Below are positions 45,405 through 55,895 of a stretch of DNA of 64,000 bases, one piece after another. The notes beneath the pieces were generated by a model that did not search any database, was not told the origin of the DNA, and saw only the letters and a program-made list of their open reading frames with translations. The position numbers were made by a program, and so were the translations under genes. The stretch covers positions 186,001-250,000 of the forward strand of contig NZ_JAATNW010000005.1 of the NCBI RefSeq assembly GCF_012911815.1, read 5' to 3'. The DNA is from Alteromonas ponticola (GTDB lineage: Bacteria; Pseudomonadota; Gammaproteobacteria; Enterobacterales; Alteromonadaceae). Within the stretch, counting starts at the first letter, position 1, and the number at the start of each line of letters is the position of its first letter.

Positions 45405-45628
45405 TATGCAGCTGATAGTGCTTCAGAGTAGTGACTAAAGACAAAAGCACAGCTGAAGCCATAACTGTTACACGATTAAAATACCAATGAAAAAAATTTG
45501 AGCAATGTAGTTAATCTTTTTTTATACGCAGTTGGTGGTGGTTATGCCAGTTTTATAATTCCGCTTCCAAGAAGCGCTCGTCGCAACCAGATAATTGCGC
45601 TATTTAGTTAACACTGCGTAATATGTGA

Positions 45629-46069
45629 TTAGTCTTCGTTGCTATAATAAATTTTAGCAAAAACTAACCCGCCAATTGCCCCTGACAGGCACTGCAGCGC
45701 AACACCAATTGGCTCTCGGGCACCTGCTATTAAAGTGACATGCATAATAGGTTGCATTGACAACAACACGGTGAGCATTGCTGTGGCCCCACCAATAAAT
45801 GCGAGTAATCTGGGAAGCGTGATAAATCTAACGAAAACCACCACCACTAACATGGCTATTAACAGTGCTAATGCGATAACTGGCGCATAGGTAGGTAATA
45901 ACCCCCAAATATCCTGAATCGAGGTGCTTACCCAGCTGCCAACGCCTATATTTACCTCTATATTGACTAAGCCAATCAGTACTATTTGCGTATGCATAAG
46001 TGAAGCGAGTACAAATGCAATAATCGATGCAATGAACCAGGCTTTAAAAAATAGAAGTGATTTAGCCAT
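45629..46069 (-). CDS. Small integral membrane protein of unknown function
   Basis: 146 residues from the ATG at 46069 (M-A-K-S-L-L-F-F-K-A-W). An in-frame ATG at 46108 would add 13 residues and leave only 42 bases to the divergent dehydrogenase gene. Four hydrophobic helices (about 8-28, 58-80, 85-110, 120-140) with short polar loops suggest an inner-membrane protein. I recognise no family or catalytic residues. Position next to a periplasmic sugar dehydrogenase is the only contextual hint. Function unknown. Confidence 0.7.
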   Translation of the reverse strand: MAKSLLFFKAWFIASIIAFVLASLMHTQIVLIGLVNIEVNIGVGSWVSTSIQDIWGLLPTYAPVIALALLIAMLVVVVFVRFITLPRLLAFIGGATAMLTVLLSMQPIMHVTLIAGAREPIGVALQCLSGAIGGLVFAKIYYSNED

Positions 46070-46150
46070 ATCAAGATTAATCAAACCAAGTGATAATGGT
46101 TTTATCATTTCACGGTGTGAATGCGATCACAAGTTTTTAAGAAGGGACCA

Positions 46151-47260
46151 ATGAAGCAAAGGTGGACAATAGCTAAACTGGCGCAAATTTTTGTGTTTGT
46201 AACAGGTATCGGTTTTATCGGCAGCGTGCAGGCCGAAGCGGACATGCAGATTACGACGCTTGCAGATAAGCTGCATCGGCCATGGACTATGGTTCAAATG
46301 CCTGATGGTGCATGGGTTGTTACGCTCAAAGGCGGGCAGCTGGTTAAGATTGACGACCAGGGCAATAAGCAGAAGATTGACCTTAACTTACCTGGTTTAT
46401 ATGTTGAGAGTCAGGGCGGGTTGTTGGACTTTACATTAGCTCACGATTTCAAGATGTCCGGGACCGTACTGCTTTCTTACAGCCAAGGCAACGCTGACGC
46501 TAATCGGTTGGTTGTGGCAAAAGCAACCTTTGAAAACGATTCGCTGTCAGATGTGAACATTATTCTTAAAGTGACCCCTGATAAAGATACGCCAGTGCAT
46601 TATGGTGGCCGCTTACTGGCCCTGCCAGATGGTACCTGGTTGGTTACTTCCGGGGATGGCTTCGATTACAGAGAACAAGCTCAGGTGAAAGGCAGTTTGC
46701 TGGGCAAAATTTTACACTTTCGAGAAGACGGGTCGCCTCCGCAAAATCCGCCTTTTACTTCATCCCCTTATGTTTACACATTGGGGCATCGCAATCCGCA
46801 GGCGCTGCTGTTTGACCAGCAAAACAACCGCATCATCCAACACGAACACGGACCCGAAGGTGGCGATGAAATTAATATCATCACCCGAGGCGAGAATTAT
46901 GGATGGCCCGTAATCACGCTGGGCATGGACTATTCCGGTGCTCACATTTCACCGTTTGAAGAGTATCCGGGGATGCAGCAACCGCTGGTTAATTGGACAC
47001 CGTCCATCGCCCCTTCAGGTATGGCCCTTTATCGGGGCAGTAACTTCCCTCATTTAGACGGAAAATTGCTGGTAACCGCACTTAAAGAACAGGCGTTGTA
47101 CGCGGTCGACATTAACGCAAAACCGCCTGTCTCAGAAAAGATCCTCCCTCAGCTTGAGCAGCGATTACGGGACGTAAAAATCAGTCATGATGGCAATATT
47201 GTTATTTTAACGGATGGGGCGAACGCAAAATTGCTAAAAATTCACGTTAATGACGCTTAA
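46151..47260 (+). CDS. Periplasmic PQQ-dependent sugar dehydrogenase-like protein
   Basis: 369 residues from the ATG at 46151, preceded by AGAAGGGA. A reading ten codons longer lacks a good ribosome site. A signal peptide covers the first 29 residues (V-Q-A-E). The six-bladed propeller of the soluble aldose dehydrogenase (Asd/YliI) family follows, with H-R-P-W-T-M, H-Y-G-G-R-L-L, G-H-R-N-P-Q-A-L-L and E-H-G-P-E-G-G-D-E-I-N-I with the N-Y-G-W-P motif, all characteristic. It probably oxidises aldose sugars in the periplasm using PQQ. No PQQ synthesis genes are in this window. Substrate unproven. Confidence 0.92.
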   Translation: MKQRWTIAKLAQIFVFVTGIGFIGSVQAEADMQITTLADKLHRPWTMVQMPDGAWVVTLKGGQLVKIDDQGNKQKIDLNLPGLYVESQGGLLDFTLAHDFKMSGTVLLSYSQGNADANRLVVAKATFENDSLSDVNIILKVTPDKDTPVHYGGRLLALPDGTWLVTSGDGFDYREQAQVKGSLLGKILHFREDGSPPQNPPFTSSPYVYTLGHRNPQALLFDQQNNRIIQHEHGPEGGDEINIITRGENYGWPVITLGMDYSGAHISPFEEYPGMQQPLVNWTPSIAPSGMALYRGSNFPHLDGKLLVTALKEQALYAVDINAKPPVSEKILPQLEQRLRDVKISHDGNIVILTDGANAKLLKIHVNDA

Positions 47261-47563
47261 AATGACTACTATTAATCCACAATGAAGTGAGAGCATCGAA
47301 GGCAACCACGTCATTCATGATCGAGCTAACCCTATGCGGGAAGACGTCAGCGCTGTTTCCACCGTTCAAGACGCACAGCGAATACTATTATCATGTTTCG
47401 TGCGCTCATTTTTTGAGCGATACATGCGCTGAATAGCGGTTATAACGGCCAATAAACGGATTGAAATTTAACTTTGGCGGATAACCCGTTATAATTCCGC
47501 CGTTTTATTGAGTTCCTGTAGCAAGACCGACAAATACACAGGATTAACCATGAGGAAGAAATC
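47261..47563. other. 303-base region upstream of acnB
   Basis: No gene seen. The acnB promoter lies near the end: TATAAT at 47490-47495 with a weak TTTAAC 17 bases upstream, overlapped by an inverted repeat (GGCGG ATAAC / GTTAT ... CCGCC, 47477-47501). Confidence 0.5.
47467..47501 (+). promoter_or_regulatory. Candidate acnB promoter with overlapping palindrome
   Basis: Perfect -10 TATAAT (47490-47495) and poor -35 (47467-47472), spacer 17. The ATAAC-CC-GTTAT palindrome overlaps the -10, and outer GGCGG/CCGCC arms enlarge it. A weak -35 plus an operator over the -10 suggests regulated transcription, as expected for a central metabolic gene. Confidence 0.45.
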
Positions 47564-50176
47564 GTGTTAGAAGATTATCGCAAACACGTTGAAGAACGTG
47601 CTGCTGAGGGTATCCCTCCTAAACCTTTAAATGCAGAACAGGTTGCCGGTTTAGTTGAGTTATTGAAAAACCCTCCTGCCGGGGAAGAAGAAACGTTATT
47701 AACGCTTCTTTCCGAGCGCGTTCCTCCAGGTGTTGACGAAGCCGCTTACGTGAAAGCGGGCTTCCTGAGCGCCATTGCTAAGGGTGAAGACAGCTGCCCT
47801 CTGATCAGCAAAGAAAAAGCGATCGAATTGTTAGGCAACATGCATGGCGGTTACAACATTGCCACCATGGTTGAATTACTTGACGATAAAGAGCTTGCAC
47901 CGCTGGTGGCAAAAGAGCTTAAACATACTTTACTTATGTTCGATGCGTATCACGACGTGGAAGAAAAGCACAAGGCAGGCAATGAATTCGCTACCGACGT
48001 GATCAAATCGTGGGCGGAAGGTGAGTGGTTTACGTCGCGCAAGAAGATGGACGACAAAATTACTTACACCGTATTCAAAGTTACCGGCGAAACTAACACC
48101 GACGATCTTTCACCAGCACCTGATGCGTGGTCTCGTCCTGACATCCCTCTGCATGCATTAGCAGCCTACAAAATGACGCGTGAAGGATTGGAGCCAGAAG
48201 AGCACGGCGTGAAAGGCCCGATGAAGCAGATTGAAGCTATTAAAGCCAAAGGTCATCCGGTTGCCTTCGTTGGTGACGTGGTGGGTACAGGTTCATCACG
48301 GAAATCAGCGACAAACTCGGTACTTTGGTTCTTCGGTGAAGATTTACCCGGGGTGCCAAATAAACGTGGTGGCGGTGTATGTATTGGTAACAAAGTTGCA
48401 CCTATTTTCTTTAATACAATGGAAGATGCCGGTGCGTTGGTATTTGAAGCTGACGTTGAAAAAATGGAAATGGGCGACGTTATCGACATTTATCCGTTTG
48501 ATGGCAAAATCACCAACCACGAAACCGGTGAAGTGTTAGCAGAGTACGATTATAAGTCTAAAGTTATTCTGGACGAAGTACGCGCAGGTGGCCGTATCAA
48601 CCTGATAATTGGTCGTGGTTTGACCGACAAAGCACGCGAAACGCTGGGTCTGGGACCTACAGATTTATTCCGCACGCCAGAACAGCCAAAAGACACTGGC
48701 AAAGGGTTTACTTTGGCTCAGAAAATGGTCGGTAAGGCCTGTGGTGTCGAAGGTATTCGTCCCGGTACGTACTGTGAACCCAAAATGACCACAGTAGGTT
48801 CGCAGGACACCACCGGCCCAATGACACGTGACGAGTTAAAAGATCTGGCTTGTTTAGGTTTTACTGCTGATTTAACCATGCAGTCATTCTGTCACACGGC
48901 GGCATATCCTAAGCCGGTAGACATCGAGACCCAGCATACATTGCCTGATTTCATCATGAATCGCGGTGGTGTTTCGTTGCGGCCCGGCGACGGTATTATT
49001 CACAGCTGGCTGAACCGTATGTTGTTGCCTGATACGGTGGGTACCGGTGGTGACTCGCATACTCGTTTCCCACTGGGGATTTCTTTCCCGGCCGGTTCTG
49101 GCCTGGTCGCGTTCGCGGCGGCAACAGGTGTAATGCCTTTGGATATGCCTGAATCAATTCTGGTTCGCTTTAAAGGCAAAATGCAGCCAGGGATTACCTT
49201 ACGTGATCTGGTTCACGCCATTCCTTTATACGGCATCAAGCAAGGTTTATTGACGGTAGAGAAGAAAGGCAAGATTAATGCGTTCTCCGGTCGTGTACTG
49301 GAAATCGAAGGTCTGGAGCACCTGACCGTAGAGCAGGCATTTGAACTGTCAGACGCTTCTGCTGAACGTTCTGCAGCCGGCTGTACCATTAACTTGTCTG
49401 AAGAATCTATCGCTGAGTACCTAAGATCAAACATCACCATGTTGCGTTGGATGATCAACGAAGGTTACGGCGATCCACGTACCCTTGAACGTCGCGCACA
49501 GAAGATGGAAGAGTGGTTAGCCAAGCCTGAACTGATGCGTGCAGATGCAGACGCTGAATACGCTGAAGTCATTGAAATCGACCTGGCCGACATCAAAGAA
49601 CCAATCGTTTGTTGCCCGAATGACCCAGATGACGCTAAAACCTTGTCTGATGTTGCCGGTGATCACGTTGATGAAGTGTTTATTGGTTCGTGCATGACCA
49701 ATATCGGTCACTTCCGTGCGGCGGGTAAATTGCTTGAGCAGTTCAATAAAACGTTACCAACGCGCCTGTGGATTTCTCCGCCGACCAAGATGGATAAAGC
49801 ACAGCTAATGGAAGAAGGTTACTACAACATTTACGGCCGTGTGGGTGTGCGTACCGAAATGCCAGGCTGTTCATTGTGCATGGGTAACCAGGCACGCGTT
49901 GATGCAGGAACCACGGTGTTGTCGACTTCTACGCGTAACTTCCCTAACCGTCTGGGCGACGGTGCCAATGTGTACCTGACCTCTGCGGAACTGGCTGCAG
50001 TGGGTGCAATTGTTGGCCGTATTCCTACGGCTGAAGAGTATATGGAATATGCGAGCAAAATTGATTCAATGGCAGGTGAAGTTTACCGCTATCTGAACTT
50101 TGACAAAATTGAAAGTTTCAAGAAAGCTGAAGATGATGCCAAAGCGAAGATCATCCCAACGTTAAATGTAGCATAA
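47564..50176 (+). CDS. acnB: Aconitate hydratase B (bifunctional with 2-methylisocitrate dehydratase)
   Basis: 870 residues with a GTG start, colinear with E. coli AcnB ([21 protein letters not shown]). The HEAT-like N-terminal domain is followed by the aconitase swivel domain ([18 protein letters not shown]) and catalytic domains. The 4Fe-4S ligands are C710 (F-I-G-S-C-M-T-N), C769 and C772 (P-G-C-S-L-C-M-G-N), the same numbering as in E. coli. It isomerises citrate to isocitrate in the TCA cycle, and the apo form can bind mRNA in E. coli. Monocistronic and followed by a strong terminator. Confidence 0.98.
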   Translation: MLEDYRKHVEERAAEGIPPKPLNAEQVAGLVELLKNPPAGEEETLLTLLSERVPPGVDEAAYVKAGFLSAIAKGEDSCPLISKEKAIELLGNMHGGYNIATMVELLDDKELAPLVAKELKHTLLMFDAYHDVEEKHKAGNEFATDVIKSWAEGEWFTSRKKMDDKITYTVFKVTGETNTDDLSPAPDAWSRPDIPLHALAAYKMTREGLEPEEHGVKGPMKQIEAIKAKGHPVAFVGDVVGTGSSRKSATNSVLWFFGEDLPGVPNKRGGGVCIGNKVAPIFFNTMEDAGALVFEADVEKMEMGDVIDIYPFDGKITNHETGEVLAEYDYKSKVILDEVRAGGRINLIIGRGLTDKARETLGLGPTDLFRTPEQPKDTGKGFTLAQKMVGKACGVEGIRPGTYCEPKMTTVGSQDTTGPMTRDELKDLACLGFTADLTMQSFCHTAAYPKPVDIETQHTLPDFIMNRGGVSLRPGDGIIHSWLNRMLLPDTVGTGGDSHTRFPLGISFPAGSGLVAFAAATGVMPLDMPESILVRFKGKMQPGITLRDLVHAIPLYGIKQGLLTVEKKGKINAFSGRVLEIEGLEHLTVEQAFELSDASAERSAAGCTINLSEESIAEYLRSNITMLRWMINEGYGDPRTLERRAQKMEEWLAKPELMRADADAEYAEVIEIDLADIKEPIVCCPNDPDDAKTLSDVAGDHVDEVFIGSCMTNIGHFRAAGKLLEQFNKTLPTRLWISPPTKMDKAQLMEEGYYNIYGRVGVRTEMPGCSLCMGNQARVDAGTTVLSTSTRNFPNRLGDGANVYLTSAELAAVGAIVGRIPTAEEYMEYASKIDSMAGEVYRYLNFDKIESFKKAEDDAKAKIIPTLNVA

Positions 50177-50211
50177 ACCGCGATATTAACGAGGGCCGCT
50201 AGTTGGTTAAT

Positions 50212-50247
50212 AAAGCCGGAGCTTGTTTAAAAGCTACCGGCTTTTTT
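50212..50247 (+). terminator. Terminator of acnB
   Basis: AAAGCCGG/CCGGCTTT stem with inner AGCTT/AAGCT pairing, ending in a seven-base T-run. Confidence 0.9.
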
Positions 50248-50430
50248 TATGCTTACTCAGAACTCTGTGAATGCGATCTTGTGTTCATGCGCAGTTGCAT
50301 TGTCTGTATGGGTGCGGCATGCTGAATGAGTGCCCTTAAGGCACAATGATGTGTGTTGGTTAAACGTTGCCAGGGGTATACATTCACAAATGTGGTAAGT
50401 TTTCGTTAGCAATAAAAACAACGAGATTGG

Positions 50431-50913
50431 ATGAGAAACGATACAATGAAAAAGCGATTATTTTCAGCTATTGTCCTGACAGCAATGTTAGCTGTGGGTA
50501 TCGCCCAGGTCAGCGCTGAAAACGTTGAGTTTGACGCCGCTACCGTGATCATTGGCGGTGACAGTTATGAAGTAGAGTTAGCACAATCACCAGAGCAACG
50601 TGCTCAGGGGCTGATGTTCAGGAAGTCATTGTGCAATGATTGTGGCATGCTGTTTCACTTTACACCCGAGCGTCGTGTAGGTATGTGGATGAAAAACACG
50701 TATATTCCACTTGATGTGGCCTTTATCGACAGTGATGGGGTGATCACAGATATTAAAGCCATGCAGCCACATGATTTAAATACCACAATGTCGTCTAAAG
50801 TGGTGGCGTTTTCGCTGGAGATGAATCAGGGATGGTTTCAGCAGCAAGGCGTAAAAGAAGGCGATACAATTACCATTGATATGTCAGGCGCAAATAAGCC
50901 CGGTGAAAAATAG
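50431..50913 (+). CDS. Secreted DUF192 family protein
   Basis: 160 residues. A signal peptide covers about residues 6-29 (V-S-A-E). An alternative ATG five codons in (50446, M-K-K-R-L-F) is equally possible. A DUF192 domain follows: V-E-L-A-Q-S-P-E-Q-R-A-Q-G-L-M-F-R-K-S-L, G-M-L-F-H-F, G-M-W-M-K-N-T-Y-I-P-L-D-V-A-F-I. Related proteins are found in bacteria and archaea, and their role is not established. Seven to nine bases separate it from lysC, so both are probably on one transcript, which is not an obvious functional pairing. Confidence 0.9.
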   Translation: MRNDTMKKRLFSAIVLTAMLAVGIAQVSAENVEFDAATVIIGGDSYEVELAQSPEQRAQGLMFRKSLCNDCGMLFHFTPERRVGMWMKNTYIPLDVAFIDSDGVITDIKAMQPHDLNTTMSSKVVAFSLEMNQGWFQQQGVKEGDTITIDMSGANKPGEK

Positions 50914-50922
50914 GAGAAAGTG

Positions 50923-52281
50923 GTGTCTAACGCATTAACCATAGCGAAATTTGGTGGAACCAGTGTTGCCAATTATGATGCAATGCAAAATTGTGCACGC
51001 ATCGTTAAAAACAATGCCGCAACCAGAATTGTCGTGGTCAGCGCTGCAGCGGGGGTGACCAACCACCTGGTGCGACTTGCCCACACGCCATTGACTCAGC
51101 AGCAAATTGAAGAAACCTGCGCAGCGGTAACCAAAATTGAGCTGACGATTGTAGAAAAGTTGGCAAACGCAATGGCAGTGCAACCTAAACTGGACGATTT
51201 ATTGAGTGAACTGCGTATGCTGGCATTTCACGAAGAAATTCTTAAACGTGATGACTTGAAAGATCAGTTGCTGTCTCTTGGTGAACGCATGTCTTCGCTG
51301 TTATTTACCGAAGTGTTATTAGAACAGAATGAGCGCGCAATTAATTTTGATGTCAGAAAGGTATTACGCACCGACAGTGAATTTGGTGAGGCAGCACCAG
51401 ATATTGATAAGATTGCAGAATATGCAGAGGCCTATATCAGACCCGAGTTAAACGAGGCTATCGTAGTGACGCAGGGGTTCATTGGCTCAGATGAACAAGG
51501 TAGAACCACCACTCTGGGGCGTGGCGGCTCTGATTTCACCGCCGCATTATTGGCTGAAGGATTGGGTGCAGAAGTATGTGAAATATGGACTGATGTGAAT
51601 GGGGTTTACACCACAGATCCGCGCATCACTGCAGCTGCTAAGCCATTGCCTGAACTCAGTTTCGAAGAAGCCGCAGAGATGGCAACATTCGGTGCCAAGG
51701 TACTGCATCCTGCTACCATGGAGCCTGCCCTGCGCAAAAATGTCCGCGTGTTTGTCGGCTCAAGTAAAGAACCGGAAAAAGGCGGTACCTGGTTAGTTAA
51801 AGACTGTAAGGAAGAACCTGCATTCAGGGCGATTACTCGCCGTAAGGAGCAGGTAATGGTTACCGTGAAAACCCCCAAGATGATGTATGCACAAGGCTTT
51901 TTGCAACAGGTTTTTGCGATTATCGCAAAACACCGGTTAAGCGTAGACTTAGTGACTACGTCTGAAATTGCAGTGTCATTCACATTGGATAATCCAGCAA
52001 ATTCAGTTGCCCATCGTCTTAACAAAGAAACCATCGCGGAACTGGAAACGTTGTGTGAGGTGAAGGTGGAAGACGGCTTCGATTTAGTGACGGTGGTGGG
52101 AAACCATATGCATTCGGCTAAAGGCGTGTCGAGTCAAATATTCACGGCGGTTGCTGAGTTTAACCTTCGCATGATCTGTTTTGGCGCTAACCCGCATAAT
52201 ATGTCGTTTCTGGTTAACGAAAGTGACAGTTCAGAAATTGTGAGAGTCTTGCACCGTGCTTTGTTTGAAACAGGACAATAA
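50923..52281 (+). CDS. lysC: Lysine-sensitive aspartokinase LysC
   Basis: 452 residues from the GTG at 50923, which is six bases after a GGAG. A GTG three bases earlier is too close to it. The kinase domain (I-A-K-F-G-G-T-S-V-A-N-Y-D-A-M; R-G-G-S-D-F-T-A-A) is followed by two ACT domains (F-L-Q-Q-V-F-A-I-I-A-K-H-R-L-S-V-D-L-V-T-T-S-E). The pattern is that of E. coli AK III. It phosphorylates aspartate in the first step of lysine, threonine and methionine synthesis. No lysine riboswitch is present because the DUF192 gene ends just upstream. Control is probably through ACT-domain feedback only. Confidence 0.95.
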   Translation: MSNALTIAKFGGTSVANYDAMQNCARIVKNNAATRIVVVSAAAGVTNHLVRLAHTPLTQQQIEETCAAVTKIELTIVEKLANAMAVQPKLDDLLSELRMLAFHEEILKRDDLKDQLLSLGERMSSLLFTEVLLEQNERAINFDVRKVLRTDSEFGEAAPDIDKIAEYAEAYIRPELNEAIVVTQGFIGSDEQGRTTTLGRGGSDFTAALLAEGLGAEVCEIWTDVNGVYTTDPRITAAAKPLPELSFEEAAEMATFGAKVLHPATMEPALRKNVRVFVGSSKEPEKGGTWLVKDCKEEPAFRAITRRKEQVMVTVKTPKMMYAQGFLQQVFAIIAKHRLSVDLVTTSEIAVSFTLDNPANSVAHRLNKETIAELETLCEVKVEDGFDLVTVVGNHMHSAKGVSSQIFTAVAEFNLRMICFGANPHNMSFLVNESDSSEIVRVLHRALFETGQ

Positions 52282-52297
52282 TCCACAAGGTATAAAA

Positions 52298-52329
52298 TAA
52301 AAAATCCCGCCAAGGCGGGATTTTTTTGT
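52298..52329. terminator. Bidirectional terminator between lysC and chemoreceptor gene
   Basis: AAAAATCCCGCC/GGCGGGATTTTT stem with flanking A- and T-runs, between convergent genes. Confidence 0.9.
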
Positions 52330-52362
52330 AGGGACTGGTGTGAATTTCCGCTTGTCTGAAGT

Positions 52363-54387
52363 TTAGACTTTAAACTGACGAATTGATTGTTGCAGCTCTT
52401 CAGCAAGACGGGCGACTTCATGACTTGAGTCAGAGGTCTGCTGGGCACCTGCAGTGGTTTCCTCAGCAATACCGACAATCGTTTCCAACTTCTCACTGAT
52501 TTCCTGTGACACCGTATTCTGTTCTCGGGCCGATTGTTCAATTTGAGAGCTGACATCATGGGCCTTATGAACCGCATCTGAAATAACATCCAACGCCTTA
52601 GTTGCGCGTTCAGTTTGCTCAACGCACACGGCCGTTTGCTCTTTACCCTGATTCATTACCGCAACCGCTTTTTCTGCGCCGGCCTGCAGCACTTCAATCA
52701 TCGAGTTGATTTCCTGGGTTGACTCTTGCGTGCGACTGGCCAACGTTCTGACTTCATCGGCAACCACCGCAAAACCACGGCCTTGTTCACCCGCTCGCGC
52801 AGCTTCAATGGCAGCATTTAGTGCCAGTAGATTGGTTTGGTCAGCAACGCCCCTGATAACATCCAGAATACCACCAATGCTGGCACTGTCCTGATGCAGT
52901 TTGTTGATGACGTTGGCAGCTTCCTCTACATCTTTAGCTAAAATTTCGATGGTATTGCGGTTTTCGATAGAAATCTTACGCACATTCTCAGCTTCCGCAT
53001 CGGCGTGACGGATCTGATTCAAGGTGTCTTCCGCATTGTGCATAACCAGTTGTGAGGTTGAATGCATTTCTGTGGTAGCGGTAGCAACCTGTGCAATTTG
53101 TGATTTTTGATCTTGTATCGAGTGTGTAGTCTGCGCGGTAACTGCCGAGGTTTGCTCAGACGCTGCCGCTAATTGTTCAGCCCGCAAATTGATGCCAGCG
53201 ATCAACTCTTTTAGGTTGCTTATCAACTTATTGATATTGCGAGCCAACTGACCAAACTCATCCTTCGACTTGATGTCCAGTGTTTTAGTAAGGTCACCAG
53301 AAGAAGCAATATTGAGCAACTCATTTACACGATTCAGTGGGCGTGTGATAGCGATAACCGTGAAGTAGCCAATTGCAGCGCCAATCGCCAGAGCAATCAG
53401 CACAACGACAATAATAAAGATATTGCCTCGTGCTACCTCTGAATTCACGCGTTCTTCAAGCTCGTTAGCTTTTTCTTCGGCTAACGACAACAATTTTGCC
53501 AGCTCAACAATTGCCTGTTGAATATTCTCATCAGACTTTGTTAACGCGACTTCTGACGCGTTTCTGTTTTCGAGGCGCTCTACGTGTAGTTGCAGAACCC
53601 CGTTTGAACCGGTTACGGCATCAAGCGCATTATTGACCAGGTCGTTGATCTCGGCCAGTGAGCCATCTGCTTCTTCACCATTTGCCGCTGCGTTCATGGT
53701 GCTTAGGCGTTCTTTAACATTATCGACCACAAGGTCGACTTCGTTACCGAGTGTTTGCGCTCGGATCAATGTATCGGTTTTAATGTATTCAGAGGTGGCC
53801 GTTAACAATGACAGTAAGGAGGTCTCGAGGGTACTACCTATCTCAGCTGCCGCTGACAGGTTTTCACTGTTTCGTACTGAATCTAAATCGCTGAAATCAA
53901 GAATATAGGTAGCAGCATCATCTGCACCGTCTTCAGCATCACCCATTCTGTCCGCAATGCTATTGCGCAATGTCATGTATGCACGACGATTGTCATACAT
54001 TGTCTCAACGTTACTCACATAGTTATCGTAAGACGCTTTTACATTCGTTAGTGTGGATTTAAGTGCGTCGTCATTTGCAACCGCGGTGGCCAACTGCGCA
54101 TATTCCTGTTCGAATTCTTCTTTGCCCTGACTATAGGCTTGATACTTTTCCTCAAGATTTTCCAGACTTTCTTCAATGTAGGCTTCAAAGGTAATACGCC
54201 CCATATTTAAAAAACTGGCTTTCAACGAGTTACTGCCATCTAGTGTGGGAATGGCAAGGGTATTGACTTCTTCCGTGGCCGAACCGACCGTGTTGAGGTT
54301 GTACAATGAAGATATGCTGATAACGACTAACAGCAAACACATGGTAATAAAACCACCGATTATTCGCATTGCAACAGTAACTTTCAT
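52363..54387 (-). CDS. Methyl-accepting chemotaxis protein
   Basis: 674 residues. Membrane helices near 10-30 and 315-340 bracket a roughly 285-residue, mainly helical periplasmic domain (possibly a helical-bundle ligand domain). Next comes HAMP ([18 protein letters not shown]), then the cytoplasmic signalling hairpin with the conserved tip [23 protein letters not shown] (about 505-530). No CheR-docking pentapeptide is at the C-terminus. It controls CheA and swimming bias in response to an unknown ligand. Monocistronic. Confidence 0.94.
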   Translation of the reverse strand: MKVTVAMRIIGGFITMCLLLVVISISSLYNLNTVGSATEEVNTLAIPTLDGSNSLKASFLNMGRITFEAYIEESLENLEEKYQAYSQGKEEFEQEYAQLATAVANDDALKSTLTNVKASYDNYVSNVETMYDNRRAYMTLRNSIADRMGDAEDGADDAATYILDFSDLDSVRNSENLSAAAEIGSTLETSLLSLLTATSEYIKTDTLIRAQTLGNEVDLVVDNVKERLSTMNAAANGEEADGSLAEINDLVNNALDAVTGSNGVLQLHVERLENRNASEVALTKSDENIQQAIVELAKLLSLAEEKANELEERVNSEVARGNIFIIVVVLIALAIGAAIGYFTVIAITRPLNRVNELLNIASSGDLTKTLDIKSKDEFGQLARNINKLISNLKELIAGINLRAEQLAAASEQTSAVTAQTTHSIQDQKSQIAQVATATTEMHSTSQLVMHNAEDTLNQIRHADAEAENVRKISIENRNTIEILAKDVEEAANVINKLHQDSASIGGILDVIRGVADQTNLLALNAAIEAARAGEQGRGFAVVADEVRTLASRTQESTQEINSMIEVLQAGAEKAVAVMNQGKEQTAVCVEQTERATKALDVISDAVHKAHDVSSQIEQSAREQNTVSQEISEKLETIVGIAEETTAGAQQTSDSSHEVARLAEELQQSIRQFKV

Positions 54388-54635
54388 CTAAACCCCTCTG
54401 TGGCCTGTTTTTTGGTTAGTGCTTATGACGTAACACCAACTGGCTTCTTTAACGAATGACAATTTTGACAAAAAAATACGAAAACTTCACTACTTATGAA
54501 GCTTTGTTTTGCCGTTTAGGTATGGAACTTGAGAACTCCCACTCAATTTATCGACAAATCAAGCGCATACTTTACCCCTGTCAGAATAAAATAAGTTATC
54601 TCTATTGATACCTTTGTGTCATTATTAATTGATAT

Positions 54636-55454
54636 CTATACTTTATCGGCATCAACGGTAATATACTCGGATGTTTCTACGCGCAACGCAGTCATCTTCT
54701 GACCCCAGATATACCCTGTATCCAGCCCGACAAACTGCGTTGAAGACGTCTCACCGTGCAGCGCTGCCCAGTGGCCAAACACGATTTTTTCTGTACTCAG
54801 TGCTGGATTACTAACTTTAAACCAGGGAATCAAATCCTCTGTCGCGTCATTGGGGTGGCAACTGTTCTCAAAGTCCAGTTGATTGCCGGTCATAATGTAT
54901 CTCATTCGTGTACAGGCATTGATGATAAAACGCTGTCTTTCAATACCAGTCAGATCAGACGACCATCTACGCGGTTCTGAACCGTACATATTTTTTAGCA
55001 GCGATTGCCATTGTTTGCTAGACAAAATCTCATTTATTTCGTTGCTATAGGCGAGCAGTTGTTCCACAGACCAAGCCGGATAAAGTCCGGCGTGCACCAA
55101 AACTATATCGTTGTCCAATTTATGCGCCAACGGCAATTGTCTGAACCAATTTATGATATCGGGCAGTTTGGGGCTTTTCAGTAACGGACCTAATTTATCG
55201 CTATTTCTGGCGCGTTTAAGCCCTTGAGAAACCGCGAGGAAGTTGAGATCATGATTGCCCAGCACAGCTTGAAAATTGTCACCCAGACTCATCAAATACT
55301 CTGCCGTGCCAAGTGAATCAGGCCCCCTGCCGATTAGGTCGCCGACCGCATATAAGCGATCCTGGTCAGGTTTAAAATCGGCTGCCATAAGCAGCTTTCT
55401 CAGGCCGGGTAAACATCCCTGAATGTCACCTACAATTAAGCTTTGTCTCGCCAT
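54636..55454 (-). CDS. apaH: Bis(5'-nucleosyl)-tetraphosphatase, symmetrical
   Basis: 272 residues of the calcineurin-like phosphoesterase fold: G-D-I-Q-G-C, G-D-L-I-G-R-G-P-D-S, L-G-N-H-D-L, V-H-A-G-L-Y-P and F-G-H-W-A-A-L-H-G. It hydrolyses Ap4A to two ADP. The Gln in G-D-I-Q-G, instead of the His of E. coli, also occurs in other gammaproteobacterial ApaH proteins. Last gene of the lptD-surA-pdxA-rsmA-apaG-apaH run, 57 bases after apaG. Confidence 0.96.
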   Translation of the reverse strand: MARQSLIVGDIQGCLPGLRKLLMAADFKPDQDRLYAVGDLIGRGPDSLGTAEYLMSLGDNFQAVLGNHDLNFLAVSQGLKRARNSDKLGPLLKSPKLPDIINWFRQLPLAHKLDNDIVLVHAGLYPAWSVEQLLAYSNEINEILSSKQWQSLLKNMYGSEPRRWSSDLTGIERQRFIINACTRMRYIMTGNQLDFENSCHPNDATEDLIPWFKVSNPALSTEKIVFGHWAALHGETSSTQFVGLDTGYIWGQKMTALRVETSEYITVDADKV

Positions 55455-55511
55455 TCTACTTGTACTTTTAACCTGCTAGGCGTTTAAATGTATTACTCTA
55501 ATCAGTAACGT

Positions 55512-55895
55512 TTAATTAAGCACATGCGGTACCGCAAGACTAAATACTTCGATGGGTACTCGAAAAGTGGTTTTGTCCTTTCGTTGCATCTCGTAGTAAC
55601 CCTGCATACTACCTACCGGACAATCAATGATTGCGCCGCTGGTGTATTCGAATTGCTCGCTGGGTTGGATGGTGGGTTGTTTCCCCACTACGCCGGCACC
55701 TTCTACTTCCATCGACTTGCCATCGGCATCACAGATGAGCCAGTAGCGGTTTAATAGCTTTACCGGCTCATTGCTTAAGTTTGAAATGACAACATGATAC
55801 GCAAACGCGAATTTCTGGTCTTGAGATGCCGGGTGATCAGATAAATAGCGTGCGTGAACCTTAACGACGATCACAGGGTCAGAGACATCGTCCAT
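55512..55895 (-). CDS. apaG: Co2+/Mg2+ efflux-associated protein ApaG
   Basis: 127 residues, all one ApaG domain (immunoglobulin/fibronectin-like fold): Y-L-S-D-H-P-A-S-Q-D-Q-K-F-A-F-A-Y-H-V, L-L-N-R-Y-W, G-V-V-G-K-Q-P-T-I, F-E-Y-T-S-G and G-S-M-Q-G-Y-Y-E-M. The molecular role is uncertain; in Salmonella it affects cobalt sensitivity. Overlaps the rsmA stop by one base, so translationally coupled. Confidence 0.95.
   Translation of the reverse strand: MDDVSDPVIVVKVHARYLSDHPASQDQKFAFAYHVVISNLSNEPVKLLNRYWLICDADGKSMEVEGAGVVGKQPTIQPSEQFEYTSGAIIDCPVGSMQGYYEMQRKDKTTFRVPIEVFSLAVPHVLN

Noticed and set aside
50914-50922. Lysine riboswitch ahead of lysC
   Set aside because: The upstream DUF192 gene ends within nine bases of lysC, leaving no leader.
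54636-55454. Missing active-site histidine in ApaH (G-D-I-Q-G)
   Set aside because: Gln at this position is common in ApaH proteins of other gammaproteobacteria, so it is not evidence of inactivity.
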